From Zygaena filipendulae (Eukaryota > Arthropoda > Insecta > Lepidoptera > Zygaenidae), in contig OU015653.1 of assembly GCA_907165275.2 (NCBI GenBank), positions 464,001 through 528,000 of the forward strand: a stretch of DNA of 64,000 nucleotides. The letters are read 5' to 3'. Both the position numbers and the translations under genes were made by a program. The notes under the pieces are model-generated. The model saw nothing but the letters and a program-made list of their open reading frames with translations. It was not told the DNA's origin and ran no database searches. Positions 47,632-58,759 of this stretch are shown piece by piece; within the stretch, counting starts at the first letter, position 1, and the number at the start of each line of letters is the position of its first letter.

Positions 47632-48439
47632 TCAATTTCATTCTCGACTTAATTATCCATTGTAGCCTTCGGTTCGGCTGACTGTACCCTTTCACATCAT
47701 AGAGTTTCCGAGGAAATGGTCGGTACCATTTGAGTGAAACTGCTGGTAATAGTTCCTGTAACCTTCTCTTCACTGGTAGCTTTGTATTTTTGTTTAGGGT
47801 TAGCCTCCCCCTCCTGATACACCAGTTTTACAAATTAGAATTGTTAGAATTGATGGGTACATATTATAGCAATAGCGGTAGGTACCAAGTATTCAGTTCG
47901 TTGAACGAATATCCAATACTAGACAAGAGGGCTGAATAGATTTGATAAAAAAAATATAGTGCGCCAACTTTTCCGATTCGAGGTGGAACACCGAATGAAT
48001 GGTACGAAATTGGTGTCGTTTGAACGGAAGTGAACCGATGGGGATTAATTAAACCCGTGTATTGCCTTTTACATTTTACACAAACGTAGTTTAGGCTATT
48101 GCTTTACGGTCGGCAAACTGGGGCGGTAGAAAAAAATTTAACAATGAAAGATAAATAGTGTTGTACGGACAGTGATAAAAGTAGAAAGAGCGTTGCATTT
48201 GAATACAAAACAGTTCTTTCCGGGGCAAATTGAAACGCGACAGACTAGCCCTACTTTATAAATCTATTTATTGTACTCGTAGTGGGTACCTAATTAAATT
48301 GTAAGTAGATTAAAAGAAAATGAAAAAAATTAAGTGAGTTCTCGTAATTATCGTACGGTTTTTTTTTTAAACATAAGTTTGGTTTCATCGTAATCGGTTT
48401 ACAGAAAGAGTAGTTGTAATAACTCAAACGCACTTCCGG

Positions 48440-48718
48440 AAATACCATCTCGATGCCTGGAAATCCACAACTGCGCGATTTCTGAGACGCTTTCTGCTTC
48501 GCACAACCACTCTGCGGAATCAGCTTTCGCCGGCAGTTTTTCCGAACGGATACGAGCCTTCGAAAAACGAGAGAGCTACCTTCAAAAAACGAGCCTACTC
48601 CTTTCTTAAAGGCCGGCAACGCACCTGCATGACTTCTGGTGTTGCAGTTGTCTATGGGCGGCGGTAATCACTTAACATCAGGTGTGCCACCTGCCCGGTT
48701 ACCCCCTATAAAAAAAAA
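48440..48718 (+). repeat. LINE 3' end with RT C-terminal remnant
   Basis: Encodes a tail ...NQLSPAVFPNGY...FKKRAYSFLKGR and ends GTTGTCTATGGGCGGCGGTA, then CCACCTGCCCGGTTACCCCC and an A-run. This matches the minus-strand copy at about 40195-40500. A block of C-rich unique sequence lies just downstream at 48810-48905. Confidence 0.6.
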
Positions 48719-49032
48719 CTTCCAAACTAGCGGGACAGCGGGCTTCAGTTACAATATAAGTATATTCAGTTATAATAATATAGCACGCGTTCCCCCACTT
48801 TTTAATTAAACGAATTAATCAAGCCGCCCGCCCCTCCCATCCTCCCGCCCGCCCCCGCGCTGCCCGCTGAGTGGTGACGCAGCGTTTTATCCCGCGAAAG
48901 GAGTGTATGTTTTTAATCAATCAATTCCACAAGCCCCGACACTTCTGGTATATGGCCTTTTTTAATTTACGATGAGTCTACACGACGGTCTAAAAAAAAA
49001 TTAGTCAATTAGCCAATTTGTTTATTTAAATA

Positions 49033-49235
49033 CTAGCCGTCCCCGTCGTTTCACCCGCGATAATTTCGGAGTTCCCGCGGGGATTCCGGATTACAATAAA
49101 GCCTGTGTTACTCAGGGATAATGTAGCTTTCTAATGGTGAAAGAATTTTTGAAATCGGTTCTGTAGTTTTTGGGTTAAATCGTAACAAACAAACAAACAA
49201 TAAATCGAATCTTTCCTCTTAAAATATTAGTATAG
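49033..49235 (-). repeat. Lep1-type Helitron copy
   Basis: CTAGCCGTCCCCGTCGTTTC ACCCGCG to CAAACAAACAAACAATAAAT and AAAATATTAGTATAG. Just before it, 48968-49015 carries one end of the CRE-palindrome MITE. Confidence 0.65.
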
Positions 49236-49823
49236 ATAGTTACAATTTGATACACTGTCAAGAAATAGAGTGATAGATATAATGTCTCTCATAGAAGGAA
49301 TTGATTTTCGTATTACCATTTTATGTTGCTCCTTTAGAAATTGGAAAGAAGCCATCTTATCGCGATTCAGCAAAATCAGCAGATTTAAATATCTTTGAAA
49401 CTTGAAGCACTTTTGAACCGAAGTAAAATTATGTAGAGTTATGTACATTGCAGCTTTAGATTTAACTTTATAGTAGTTAAAAAGTTCAGGTCGAGAGTTT
49501 ATTTTCTTGCATCATATTAATGCATATATTAGTATATTATAATTATATTAGTTTTAATGAATGAAAACGAAATCCAAAATGGAATGCTTCTGCCTGAAAA
49601 CTTTTTCCTGTATTTTAATTTAAAAACTACTTTTTTTTTTTTTTTTTTCTCTTTATTTATTGAGCTTAATCACATTATGCGATTATGCCGCTCAGTAGGC
49701 AAAATCACTAGTTTAATGAGGTTACAATAATTATGTATAACAAACAGAGTAGGATAATGTCGGTGTTACAATAATTAATTAATCAATAAGTCTGTATCTA
49801 CCACCGTAAGTGTAAACTCACTA

Positions 49824-52800
49824 CTACGGTGGAGATATACATTGCATGCCTATTTTATACAGTTCGTATAAAAGTTTTGCTTCCTCCGAAAGCGGACTTG
49901 CCAGAATACTGTTACAATTGCCCATTTGTACACAATTTAGGGAAATACTTCTCCGAAAAGCTTCGTTACGTTTACACTCCATAAGTATGTGATAAATGTC
50001 CTCCGGGACTCCACAGTCGGGACAATTTGGGGATAAAACCTTACCCATTAAAAATGCAAATTTTTTCGTGGGCACATGTCCGGAACGAAGCTTTAAGGCT
50101 ATCACCATGTCTGTTCTATTCAATTTATTATTGTCTATCCAGGGTATGTTAGCAGGTTGTGGTTGGATCGTCTTGTACCAAATCCCTTTCTCCTTGGAAC
50201 GCTGGTCAAAATATTCGCGCCACAAATCATAACACAGTTTTTTAATTATGTGAATACAATCTAAATAAAATGGAAGGATATCATAAATTATACCATCATC
50301 AACGGCTTGTCGAGCAAATGAATCCACTTTGTTGTTATCTCCAATGTTACAATGAGAAGGGATCCATTGAAGTTTAATACACTTACCTTCTAGCTTAAGT
50401 TCTAAAATAATTTTAAGTATGGAGTAGGCAATCGGTGTGCCTCGGACAACCGAGGTGCACCGAGCCAAGTGTTGAAGCGCGCTGCGACAATCAGTGAAGA
50501 TCACAAATTTGTCATAATTTATCGATTTTATATATGCCAAAGCTTCACAAATTGCAATAAGCTCAGCATTCATAATGCATACATCATTGCTTATTTTAAA
50601 TTTCATAGGTAATTCCAGTAGAGAGTCGAAAAAAGCAGCTCCGGTCGAACCTCCGTCCTTAGAACCGTCAGTGTATATTGTATAATAGTGACCATATTCT
50701 TCGTTGATGTACCCTTCACATACCCTTTTAAGATACACGGGATTATAGTGACGTTTTGTTTTTGTAACGGGGTCTATATCAATGTATATAATGTGCGTCA
50801 AGTCCAAACCACTTACCCATGTGTTCATAGCAAACATATCCAGCACCCGGCTAGAGTAGATGCGGAGTCTGTTCAGGGATTCGTGAATATCCAGTAACAG
50901 GGGTTTCTTTTTATCTAGGAAATACCTGCCATCTCTATACTGAAGCAGATCTTGTAGGATCTTTATTGTTACATTATTTTCTATGGATCTACATTTAAGC
51001 CAGAATTTGCTACCCAAAAACCGTCTGCGAACATTCAGTGGAGGAATACATAATTCACTCTCCATTACATGGATTGGGGTGGTTTTGATAAAACCTCCAA
51101 CAATTCTTAAGCCTTGATTTTGAACTTTGTCTATTTTGTACAAATGAGTTTTATAGCTATGATCGTAGAGAAAGCTACCATAATCGATTCTACTCCTTAT
51201 AATAGCTATATATATTCTTCTTAAATGTTTAGGGTGCACTCCCCATCCAGAGCCAGCCAATACCTTAAAAACATTTAAGTACTTAGATATTCTACCAGTT
51301 AACTCATTGATGTGTTTTTTCCACTTCAATGATCGATCCAACCACATCCCCAGATATTTTACAGTGTCAGTCAGTTCCAGAGGAATATTATCAATAGTTA
51401 GATCTATAGGGTGTCGATTAATGCCTTTTTTAAATATACATACTTTGCTCTTTGCTGGTGATATATCTAAAGCTAACTCCGCTAGTAATCGTGAAAAACA
51501 GTTCAAAGCTTGCTGCATGACACTAGAACCTTTTTCAATAGTTTTACACGATGTGTAAAGCACGTAGTCGTCTGCATACTGCGAGATTGTAACGTTTCTA
51601 ATAGATTTACTAATGTTGATAGTTGCTACGTTAAATAGTAAAGGAGAAAGTGGATCACCCTGGGCGATTCCTCGAGCTGTGCTTCTACATATACACTCGT
51701 TGTTCAATTGAATATTTAAAAAGCGCTCCTGTAAAAATGACCACAGGTAGAGGCAGATTCTCGATCCGATGCCTAGTTGGTCTAGTATACGGAGTAATGC
51801 ATTTATATCTATATTGTTATAGGCGTTATTTATATCTATGAAACAGCCAATGGTCATTTGATCTTTAGCAAACCCGAGATGGATTCTAGTTATAAGATTG
51901 CTTAAATTATCGAATGTAGATTTTGTCTTTCTGAATCCCGTAGTTTCTTCGTGCAACATATTATTTTTTTCTAAATACCACTCAAGTCTATTGTTAATGA
52001 TAGAGTGAAATATTTTGCAAAGGCAAGAGATCAGTGAGATTGGACGAAGAGCTGATTCACACGATGGATCGCGACCGGATTTCGGGATAGGAACTACACG
52101 TATATTGCGCCATTGATGAGGTATCTCACCAAACTTTAAAACTTTATTATATATTTTCAATAGTGTCTCTTTACCGGAATCAGGCAAATTGTGGATCATT
52201 GAATAAGAAATGTTATCGTATCCTGGGGCAGTATCTTTTGATTTTATACATCTCAGTAGTTCATGTTTGTTAATGGGGGATTCTAATTGCGCGTTGTATG
52301 AGCTAAAAATTGGTGGTTTTGGGCAGACATAATCCGGAGTTAAGTTACGCAAAAGTTTATTAGCCATTATCTCATCTACATGCCAACTGGCGGCTTTATA
52401 CCCTTTTAACCACTTCATCTTCTGCCACATATCACTTAGTGTTGTTGATTCATTGATCGAGGAGCATAACTGGAACCATGCCTCGCTTTTAGCTTTTCTC
52501 ATCAAGCGTTGACTATTACCTATCTTGTTTTGTAAAATAGTAAGGTTACCTGGGGTGGGGTTTTTTCTAAAGAATTTCAATGCTAAACGTCGTTCAGCTA
52601 CCGCTTTTGACAGTTCAGGTTTCCAATAAGGCTTAGGGGTAAACTTTTGAGTAGGGTCTTGGCTAATTTTGACTAAGGGTATGTGCGCATCAGCTGCATC
52701 ATTAATGATTTTCATAAATATATCATAACCGGTTTGCAAATCGGGTGGTAGTGTAAAATTTTCGACTTTATTATGTATATAATCTGTATACATTGACCAG

Positions 52801-53321
52801 TTCGCTTTTTTAAAGTTTCTTTTTTTTAAGAATCGGGGACAAATATTTTGGAATGACATAGAAATTTTAATTACAAGGTGGTCACTGCCTAATGTTTCAT
52901 TCATAACGGTCCAGTCAAAGTGTAGTGCTATGTCTGCTGACACTGCTGAAATATCTGGGGAAGTCTCCTGTAGTACACCACTTACTAACTTAGAACGAGT
53001 GGCGCTCCCATCGTTAAGAATAGCGTAGTTATTCTCCATTATTGAGTCGAAAATCTGGATCCCTCTTAGGTCAGTCTTGCACGACCAACTCGAATGGTGG
53101 CCATTAAAATCACCAAGAATCAGAGTTTTTGATGTGTAAATGGAAAACAATTCATTCCAGTCTCCTGGAGCGGTTCGTATGGAGGGGGGGCAATAAACAG
53201 AGATAATGTTATCAATATATTTACAGTTGAAAACTTTAACTTGGATTAATTCTATGCCTGAATTTAAGTGTCTACTTGAACTTAGTTGTGCTTTGATGGA
53301 CTTGTGCGTTACGATTGCCAC
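49824..53321 (-). CDS. LINE ORF2: endonuclease, reverse transcriptase, RNase H (open part)
   Basis: 1165 residues open from 53321, but the true frame continues upstream to about 53522 (LQWNAQSVKPK... HIVVLSETWL), broken by one TAA at 53456-53454. Order of domains: AP endonuclease (LGDFNGHHSSW about residue 70; GSDHLVIKI about 145); reverse transcriptase (GFRKTKSTFDNL about 455, FIDINNAYNNID, GIAQGDPLSPLLF, catalytic YADDYVLYT about 577); RNase H (YTDGSKDGG, NAELIAICEAL, FTDCRSALQ, WIPSHCNIGDNNKVDSFAR); and a C-terminal CPDCGVPEDIYHILMEC zinc-type motif. It would nick the target and reverse-transcribe the element RNA. The stop removes the first part of the endonuclease from the downstream product, so this copy is probably not autonomous. 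Confidence 0.92.
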   Translation of the reverse strand: MAIVTHKSIKAQLSSSRHLNSGIELIQVKVFNCKYIDNIISVYCPPSIRTAPGDWNELFSIYTSKTLILGDFNGHHSSWSCKTDLRGIQIFDSIMENNYAILNDGSATRSKLVSGVLQETSPDISAVSADIALHFDWTVMNETLGSDHLVIKISMSFQNICPRFLKKRNFKKANWSMYTDYIHNKVENFTLPPDLQTGYDIFMKIINDAADAHIPLVKISQDPTQKFTPKPYWKPELSKAVAERRLALKFFRKNPTPGNLTILQNKIGNSQRLMRKAKSEAWFQLCSSINESTTLSDMWQKMKWLKGYKAASWHVDEIMANKLLRNLTPDYVCPKPPIFSSYNAQLESPINKHELLRCIKSKDTAPGYDNISYSMIHNLPDSGKETLLKIYNKVLKFGEIPHQWRNIRVVPIPKSGRDPSCESALRPISLISCLCKIFHSIINNRLEWYLEKNNMLHEETTGFRKTKSTFDNLSNLITRIHLGFAKDQMTIGCFIDINNAYNNIDINALLRILDQLGIGSRICLYLWSFLQERFLNIQLNNECICRSTARGIAQGDPLSPLLFNVATINISKSIRNVTISQYADDYVLYTSCKTIEKGSSVMQQALNCFSRLLAELALDISPAKSKVCIFKKGINRHPIDLTIDNIPLELTDTVKYLGMWLDRSLKWKKHINELTGRISKYLNVFKVLAGSGWGVHPKHLRRIYIAIIRSRIDYGSFLYDHSYKTHLYKIDKVQNQGLRIVGGFIKTTPIHVMESELCIPPLNVRRRFLGSKFWLKCRSIENNVTIKILQDLLQYRDGRYFLDKKKPLLLDIHESLNRLRIYSSRVLDMFAMNTWVSGLDLTHIIYIDIDPVTKTKRHYNPVYLKRVCEGYINEEYGHYYTIYTDGSKDGGSTGAAFFDSLLELPMKFKISNDVCIMNAELIAICEALAYIKSINYDKFVIFTDCRSALQHLARCTSVVRGTPIAYSILKIILELKLEGKCIKLQWIPSHCNIGDNNKVDSFARQAVDDGIIYDILPFYLDCIHIIKKLCYDLWREYFDQRSKEKGIWYKTIQPQPANIPWIDNNKLNRTDMVIALKLRSGHVPTKKFAFLMGKVLSPNCPDCGVPEDIYHILMECKRNEAFRRSISLNCVQMGNCNSILASPLSEEAKLLYELYKIGMQCISPP

Positions 53322-53545
53322 ACCTCCATACGAGTCATCCCTATCTTGTCTAAATATATTGTATCCATTTATTTTAAAGTCATTTACACCAGACCCTGAC
53401 TCCAGCCAGGTTTCACTTAATACTACTATATGAACCTTTTCTTGTGAGAGTAATTATTCTAATGCTACAAGTTTAGGCTTAACACTTTGTGCGTTCCATT
53501 GCAGAATTATTATTTTAGAATCCTTAACCGTATCTATTTTAACTT

Positions 53546-53943
53546 TTAGCTTAAATTGAGTTTAAAAGGCAATTCACAAATATACTGCATCACACTGGTT
53601 GTAATCCATTCCAAGCATATAGAAATTCCGTGTTTAATCTTACCGGTAGTATCTTCGTATTCATCAGAAAACATTATAGCCTTCAGTTTCTTGAGTAATT
53701 GGACAAATGTTACACCAATTCTCCTCTTGTCTCTTTCAGTATTATCTTGATCTTTTGTTGCCTCATAGGTAAATTGGTTATCCGATGTGTTACTAGACAT
53801 GTCCCAGCCATCGGTTGGTTGAGTAAATTTTTTAGTTTTCTTCTTCTTCTTCTTCTTATCTATATCCTCTAAAACTTTGTCAGACTTTTTTTTTTGCAAC
53901 ATGGATTGGGCATTATTGTTAGCATTCTCCAATAAAGGTGATC
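53546..53943 (-). pseudogene. LINE ORF1 C-terminal part, out of frame
   Basis: About 130 residues starting LRSPLLENANNNAQSMLQKK, with a Lys-rich run (KKKKKKKTKK) and a terminal KHGISICLEWITTSVMQYIC. There is no good start codon; the frame overlaps the end of the upstream ORF1 part. Position, orientation and composition indicate the displaced C-terminus of ORF1 and not a separate gene. Its stop (53548-53546) lies just before the region where ORF2 begins. Confidence 0.75.
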
Positions 53944-55050
53944 TCAGCACCGTGGCATATGTAGGTCTGTTTCGATTTTGAGTTTGCGTACATTCAGGGA
54001 CTCTTGAAGATAAGGTCTCTCGCTCAATCTCTCTCTTTCGACTCTCAGGCCTAATTGTGATTCCGGAGCTGTAGTAATTATATCTGTTTCACCACTTTCA
54101 CCTATTAGAGGAACGTACATCATCATGGCTTTTCTGTAAGATGTGTTAAATTCTGCCATTATTTCTCGTACCCGTTTTTCTTTTTGGAACTGCGGACATA
54201 TTCTATCTAATGCGTGGTGGTTTCCAGTACAGTTCACACATTTAAAAACTGTCACTTCGCAATTTGCATGCTTTTTGGTACACTTTGGGCAGATTTCTTT
54301 TTTAGTCGGGCACATTCTAATTGTGTGACCAAATCTCCAACATCTTGAGCATTGTGTTACCGGGAAAACATAGGGTTCCACTTTAACCTTCATTCCGTAA
54401 ATGGTAATGTATGATGGGAGGGAGGGCCAACTAAAACCTAATCTAACTGTCTCGCTTTCTATCCATCCAGCCCCATCCGCACTCCTTCGTTTAAGACGTT
54501 TTACCGCCACGAGTTCACATGGACTCGATATAACTTCTAATATCTCCTTTTCACTTAGGTTTAGTTCTATGTTTCTGATAGTACCATAGGAAATACCTAC
54601 TTCCAGAGGTCGTTGGATTCTCCAACCTAATTGTTGCAACTCTTGACATGAAATTAACCGGTCTATATTTATATCACTATCAAAGTGTACTACAATTTTG
54701 TATGGATTTATGTATCGAACTCTTGTAATATCCGTAATATTGTGTGAGCTAAACAGCTTTGCTAAGGCAAATTGTTTTGGTAACTTTTCGGAGCTAGTTA
54801 TAATTAATTCAATTTTTGTCTTACTTCTTTTGCCATCTCTTCCAACTGTTATCCATGTTTCATTCTCATCATCACCTCTCCCTCTTTTATTAGGTCTATC
54901 ATTAGCTTGGTTCGCATTTTCTTCATTAAATTGAACATCCATCGAAGTCTCATACAGAATTTGTTCCGTACTTAGGTTAGATTGGTCGTCGTTATTGTTA
55001 ATAAGCGGGTTGGCAACTACATCATCATCCGGACTTATACCGTCCTCCAT
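53944..55050 (-). CDS. LINE ORF1: nucleic-acid-binding CCHC protein, N-terminal part
   Basis: 368 residues from MEDGISPDDDVVANPLINNN. The first third is acidic and Asn-rich; an RNA-binding-like region follows. Then come zinc knuckles: CSRCWRFGHTIRMC (CX2CX4HX4C), CPKCTKKHANC and CVNCTGNHHALDRIC, and the block KEKRVREIMAEFNTSYRKAM that is typical of I-type ORF1. The protein should coat element RNA. The frame stops at 53944 in ...DLHMPRC, and a neighbouring frame continues with ORF1-like sequence, so a single-base indel is likely near there. Confidence 0.88.
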   Translation of the reverse strand: MEDGISPDDDVVANPLINNNDDQSNLSTEQILYETSMDVQFNEENANQANDRPNKRGRGDDENETWITVGRDGKRSKTKIELIITSSEKLPKQFALAKLFSSHNITDITRVRYINPYKIVVHFDSDINIDRLISCQELQQLGWRIQRPLEVGISYGTIRNIELNLSEKEILEVISSPCELVAVKRLKRRSADGAGWIESETVRLGFSWPSLPSYITIYGMKVKVEPYVFPVTQCSRCWRFGHTIRMCPTKKEICPKCTKKHANCEVTVFKCVNCTGNHHALDRICPQFQKEKRVREIMAEFNTSYRKAMMMYVPLIGESGETDIITTAPESQLGLRVERERLSERPYLQESLNVRKLKIETDLHMPRC

Positions 55051-55209
55051 GATGAATAGAGCACACTATTGTATGCACGCACGAAGCAGCATCGCACGTG
55101 CAACGCAAAGTAATGGACTTTTTTTTTTCTAATGAATAAACCGGTTATCGTAGACACTGACACGAGTGCACTCAACACCGTATCCCGAGTGGAACTCTAA
55201 AAACTACTT

Positions 55210-55610
55210 GCTGGTTGGTGCCCGCGGTTTCAACCGTGTGAATTTTGAAATTTCCAAAACAACGGATCAATGCCATATGAATGCGTAGGGGAAAAACATA
55301 CCTACATTCATTTAGACATAGACATAAAGTGCATTTACATGTCTTATTATGTTTTTGAAGTAAATCGTTATTCTTTATGATGGTTTATATATTTTATGTT
55401 TATTATATTAAGTGCTGTTAATTCTTTCATTGCCTTCTCTCGCTCTACCCTAGGTTGTCTATGAAAAGTTTGTTTTTAACAATGCAAAGTAGGTCGCCTA
55501 TTTCATCCGTATCTACATAGCTTTTGTGTTTTGTAAATAATAAGGTATTATGTTTTTCTCCTGTGTAGGCAATAAATTATCTATATTTGATTTGATTTGA
55601 TCCGGTCCCA
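55210..55610. repeat. Helitron end and a LINE 3' end with (TTTGA)n tail
   Basis: 55210-55260 has GGTTGGTGCCCGCGGTTTCA ACC, a Helitron terminus in reverse orientation; the big LINE inserted at its edge. 55320-55605 ends CTGTGTAGGCAATAAATTAT CTATATTTGATTTGATTTGAT, another LINE tail. Confidence 0.5.
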
Positions 55611-55769
55611 GATCGTTGCGTCGGTCCAATGCTTATGTTGAGTTCAAGTAATACCAGAATCCCGAAACTTATGTGTGAGAAACTGCAGGCACCAGCTTTT
55701 TTACACCACAAATATACAATTTGACTTTGGAAAAATTTTTTTTTTAATAAATCCGTGTAATCGTAGGTA

Positions 55770-55975
55770 CTAATAAAATAAAGAGGTAGGTAAAGTTTGT
55801 GAGTGTGTGAGGTTGTAGGGGGTAATCTCTGGATCTACTGAACCGATTTTAAAAATTCTTTTACCAATACAAAGCCACGTTATTTGTCAGCTTCATAGGC
55901 TATATTATGACTTCAAATTCCTGCGGCAACTCTGCAATTACCGCGGGTGAAACCGCAGAGAACTTATAGTGCTAG
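55770..55975 (+). repeat. Lep1-type Helitron copy
   Basis: ACTAATAAAATAAAGAGGTA through ACTGAACCGATTTTAAAAAT to ACCGCGGGTGAAACCGCAGA GAAC. Another terminal fragment lies at 55995-56050. Confidence 0.6.
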
Positions 55976-56736
55976 TGTTTACTAAAGTTTTTTTTTTTTC
56001 GAAATCTCGCGGGAACTCGACAATTAACGTGGGTGAAATCACGGGGAAAATAAATAAATAACATATTTGTTTCCCTTTGATTTTGCAAATATACGAAAGG
56101 AGATTGACAGGGTATGGACCAAATGCTGCCCAGGAGTGGGACTACCTTAACTGAGTTCCTTGCATTGCTTTATACTGAAAAATTTTTTTTTTTCAAAATC
56201 GGTCCCGGAGAAAAAAAATTAACGTCAGTTTTGTTTGTACGTTTTACATAGTATGTATGTTCCCCGATTATTCGAAGACGACTGGACCGATTTGGAAAAT
56301 TCTTTTTTTGGTTGAAAGGGTATACTTCCGAGGTGGTACCACTGTCATAAGGTCAGGATCTGATGATGGGATATTGGAGAAATGGAGGAAACTTATCAAA
56401 TATTATAGGCACACCTACCAATTTTGGGTATTTTTTGGAATATTTCATGCATTTGCTTTCGAAAAGCACCATTTAGTGAAGTGAAACTAATGATGAAGAC
56501 AACAGATGACCAGCGGAACTACTCAATAATAGGTATTTCACAGGTTGCGATTCGATTACTTTAAGGTGGTTGCTGAGCAGTTTATGCTCATCACAGTGCA
56601 TATGGTGAAGTGGAGCTGATAGTGTGTATCAGTAAAACTCCTCAAAAATATACATCCCTCCATCGGGAAAAGCATTTATTTGTTGTTATTGTAATTAAGT
56701 ATTTATTTTTACCCAGTAAATAATACCTTTTTTTCC

Positions 56737-57306
56737 CACGACTCCTAGGATGGAATTAGACGCGCTTTATTTTACTGACTACTACTACTCTTAGGAACAT
56801 AATATTGTACTATGTCTACATCCTGGGCAGCACTTGGTCCACCTTCCATGAATGTTTATGGTTTCCCAATAAATCTCAACAGAAAACTTTTTTTTTCACG
56901 ACTGCTAGGATAGAATTAGATGCGCTTTATTTTACAGACTACTAGTACCCTAAGGAACATAATGTACTATGTCTACATCCTGGGCAGCACTTGGTCTACC
57001 TTCCATGCAAGTTTATTGTTTCCCAATAAATCTCAACAAAAACTTTTTTTTTCACGACTCCTGGGATAGAATTAGATGCGCTTTATTTTACAGACTATTA
57101 CTATCCTAAAGAACATAATGTACTATGTCTACATCCTGGGCAGCACTTGGTCTACCTTCGATGCAAGTTTATCGTTTCCCAATAAATCTCAACAAAAACT
57201 TTTTTTTTTCACGACTCCTGGGATAGAATTAGATGCGCTTTATTTTACAGACTACTACTACCCTAAGGAACATAATGTACTATGACTTTATTCTGGGCAG
57301 CACTTG
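56737..57306 (+). repeat. Tandem array of four ~157-bp units
   Basis: Unit starts (CACGACT) are at 56737, 56897, 57053 and 57210, so periods are 160, 156 and 157. Each unit carries TAGAATTAGATGCGCTTTAT, GAACATAAT, TGGGCAGCACTTGGTCYACC and AATAAATCTCAACA, then a T-run. The last unit is cut off near 57306. 56060-56736 before it has no recognised gene. Confidence 0.85.
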
Positions 57307-57529
57307 GTCCACTCTTCATACAAAGATTGGCATTGTCCTTTAAATACGTATTTTTTTTTAATCTTTGACTGTCGGCGAAGACTCGGGAGCGTCGCCTTGA
57401 CCCGACCTTATTCGCAATTTTATCACAGGCACGTGCCCTGAATGCCGCTGATTTTCAATAAATGCTCATCAGTCACCTTATATCTGTTTATTATTTTGCA
57501 AATAGATCTCGAAAAAAATTGTGTCCTAA

Positions 57530-57718
57530 TAGGTATTATAAATGCGAATGTCAAATGGTTTGTGTGTTACGCATTCACGCCTGAACTACTCAGCCGATCA
57601 AAACGAAATTGTTATTACATACATACTTAAATACATTTCAGAGGTACCTACAGCAAAAGATATAAGCTACTTTCTACTCCGGAGTTCCCACGGGAACTTC
57701 GAAATTAGCGCCGGGATC
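57530..57718 (+). repeat. Degenerate Helitron copy
   Basis: AGGTATTATAAATGCGAATG to CGGAGTTCCCACGGGAACTT and GCGCCGGGATCAG. Confidence 0.5.
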
Positions 57719-58146
57719 AGTCACTTAAAGACGCTGAGCCGATGCTGACGTTGAGTTAGCGATCCTTTTGACAGAGCATCCAAAAATATAGGTCTATGCT
57801 TTTAGATTTCCTTGATGTTTATTTTTGTGTTGGAATAAGTATATTTCTTCTTTCTTCTTTTGTTTCTTTAACTAGGTATCTATGTTTATCTATGTTATTA
57901 TACCTTACATTTTGTCCGTCAAAAAAAAGGTTGTTGCAAGTAAACGATACGCTTTATTGATAGATAACTCCTTAACAAACAAAACAAAACAACATGTAAT
58001 TCATCGCTCAAACTGTTTTAGACAAAATATTATTGTAATCCAAAACGAACTAAGTATTAATGCCCACGGCTCAACGCGAGTTGTTAGTAGTTATCTTCTT
58101 TGTTTATAAAATCTCTTTAATCCTCCATGATAAGATCTACCTACGT

Positions 58147-58330
58147 CTCACTACATAGTATAAAACAAAGTCGCTTCCCGCTTAGATCTTTAAAACTGCC
58201 TCACGGATTTTCATGCGGTTTCCACCAATAGATAGAAGGATTTATGAGGAAGGTTTATATCTCTACTTTATTCTGGAATTCCCGCAGGAACTCTGCAATT
58301 ACGGCGAGTGAAACCGCGGGGGACAGCTAG
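58147..58330 (+). repeat. Lep1-type Helitron copy
   Basis: CTCACTACATAGTATAAAAC AAAGTCGC to GGCGAGTGAAACCGCGGGGG then ACAGCTAG. Confidence 0.65.
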
Positions 58331-58602
58331 TAATAAATAAATATTAGGAATTTCATCAATTTACCTAGTCTTTATGAATTTAATAGTGAATTTGTTAGGT
58401 AAAGAAATCAGCAAATATTTTAATAAATAATAAATCAACAAAGTGATACCTGCTCGTTTTATTTTATTTAGCACTTTTGAAAGCCCTCAGCTAGACCGAC
58501 TTAATAATAAAAGAATAAAAGTTAAAGAAATGGAACAATTCCAAGGAAGGCTAATTTTAAACTTTCATACATAGTAGAATAGAAAGATAATTAACTTAGA
58601 AA

Positions 58603-58752
58603 TAGTAATATTATAAATACAAAATATGTCAATGTTTGTTTGATAAGCTTTCAATCGATCATCATGAAATTTTGCATACCTATTGTATAAAAAAGGGCAC
58701 AGGGTACTTTCATTCCGGAATTCCTGCGGGAGCTGCGAGGAACAGCTAGACT
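58603..58752 (+). repeat. Helitron copy, shortened
   Basis: AGTAATATTATAAATACAAA to TTCCTGCGGGAGCTGCGAGG then AACAGCTAG. The hairpin is partly lost. Confidence 0.5.
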
Positions 58753-58759
58753 AGACGCA

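Larger units (their letters stand above)
49633..55197 (-). mobile_element. Full-length I-clade non-LTR retrotransposon
   Basis: About 5.56 kb on the minus strand, with ORF1, ORF2, a 3' untranslated region containing AATAAATAAA, and a poly(A) tail (T-run up to 49648). A 12-bp target duplication TAAAAACTACTT occurs at 49621-49632 and 55198-55209. That shows both ends are intact, which is unusual for LINEs, and that the insertion is one event. The RNase H domain and CCHC ORF1 place it near the I clade. Confidence 0.92.
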
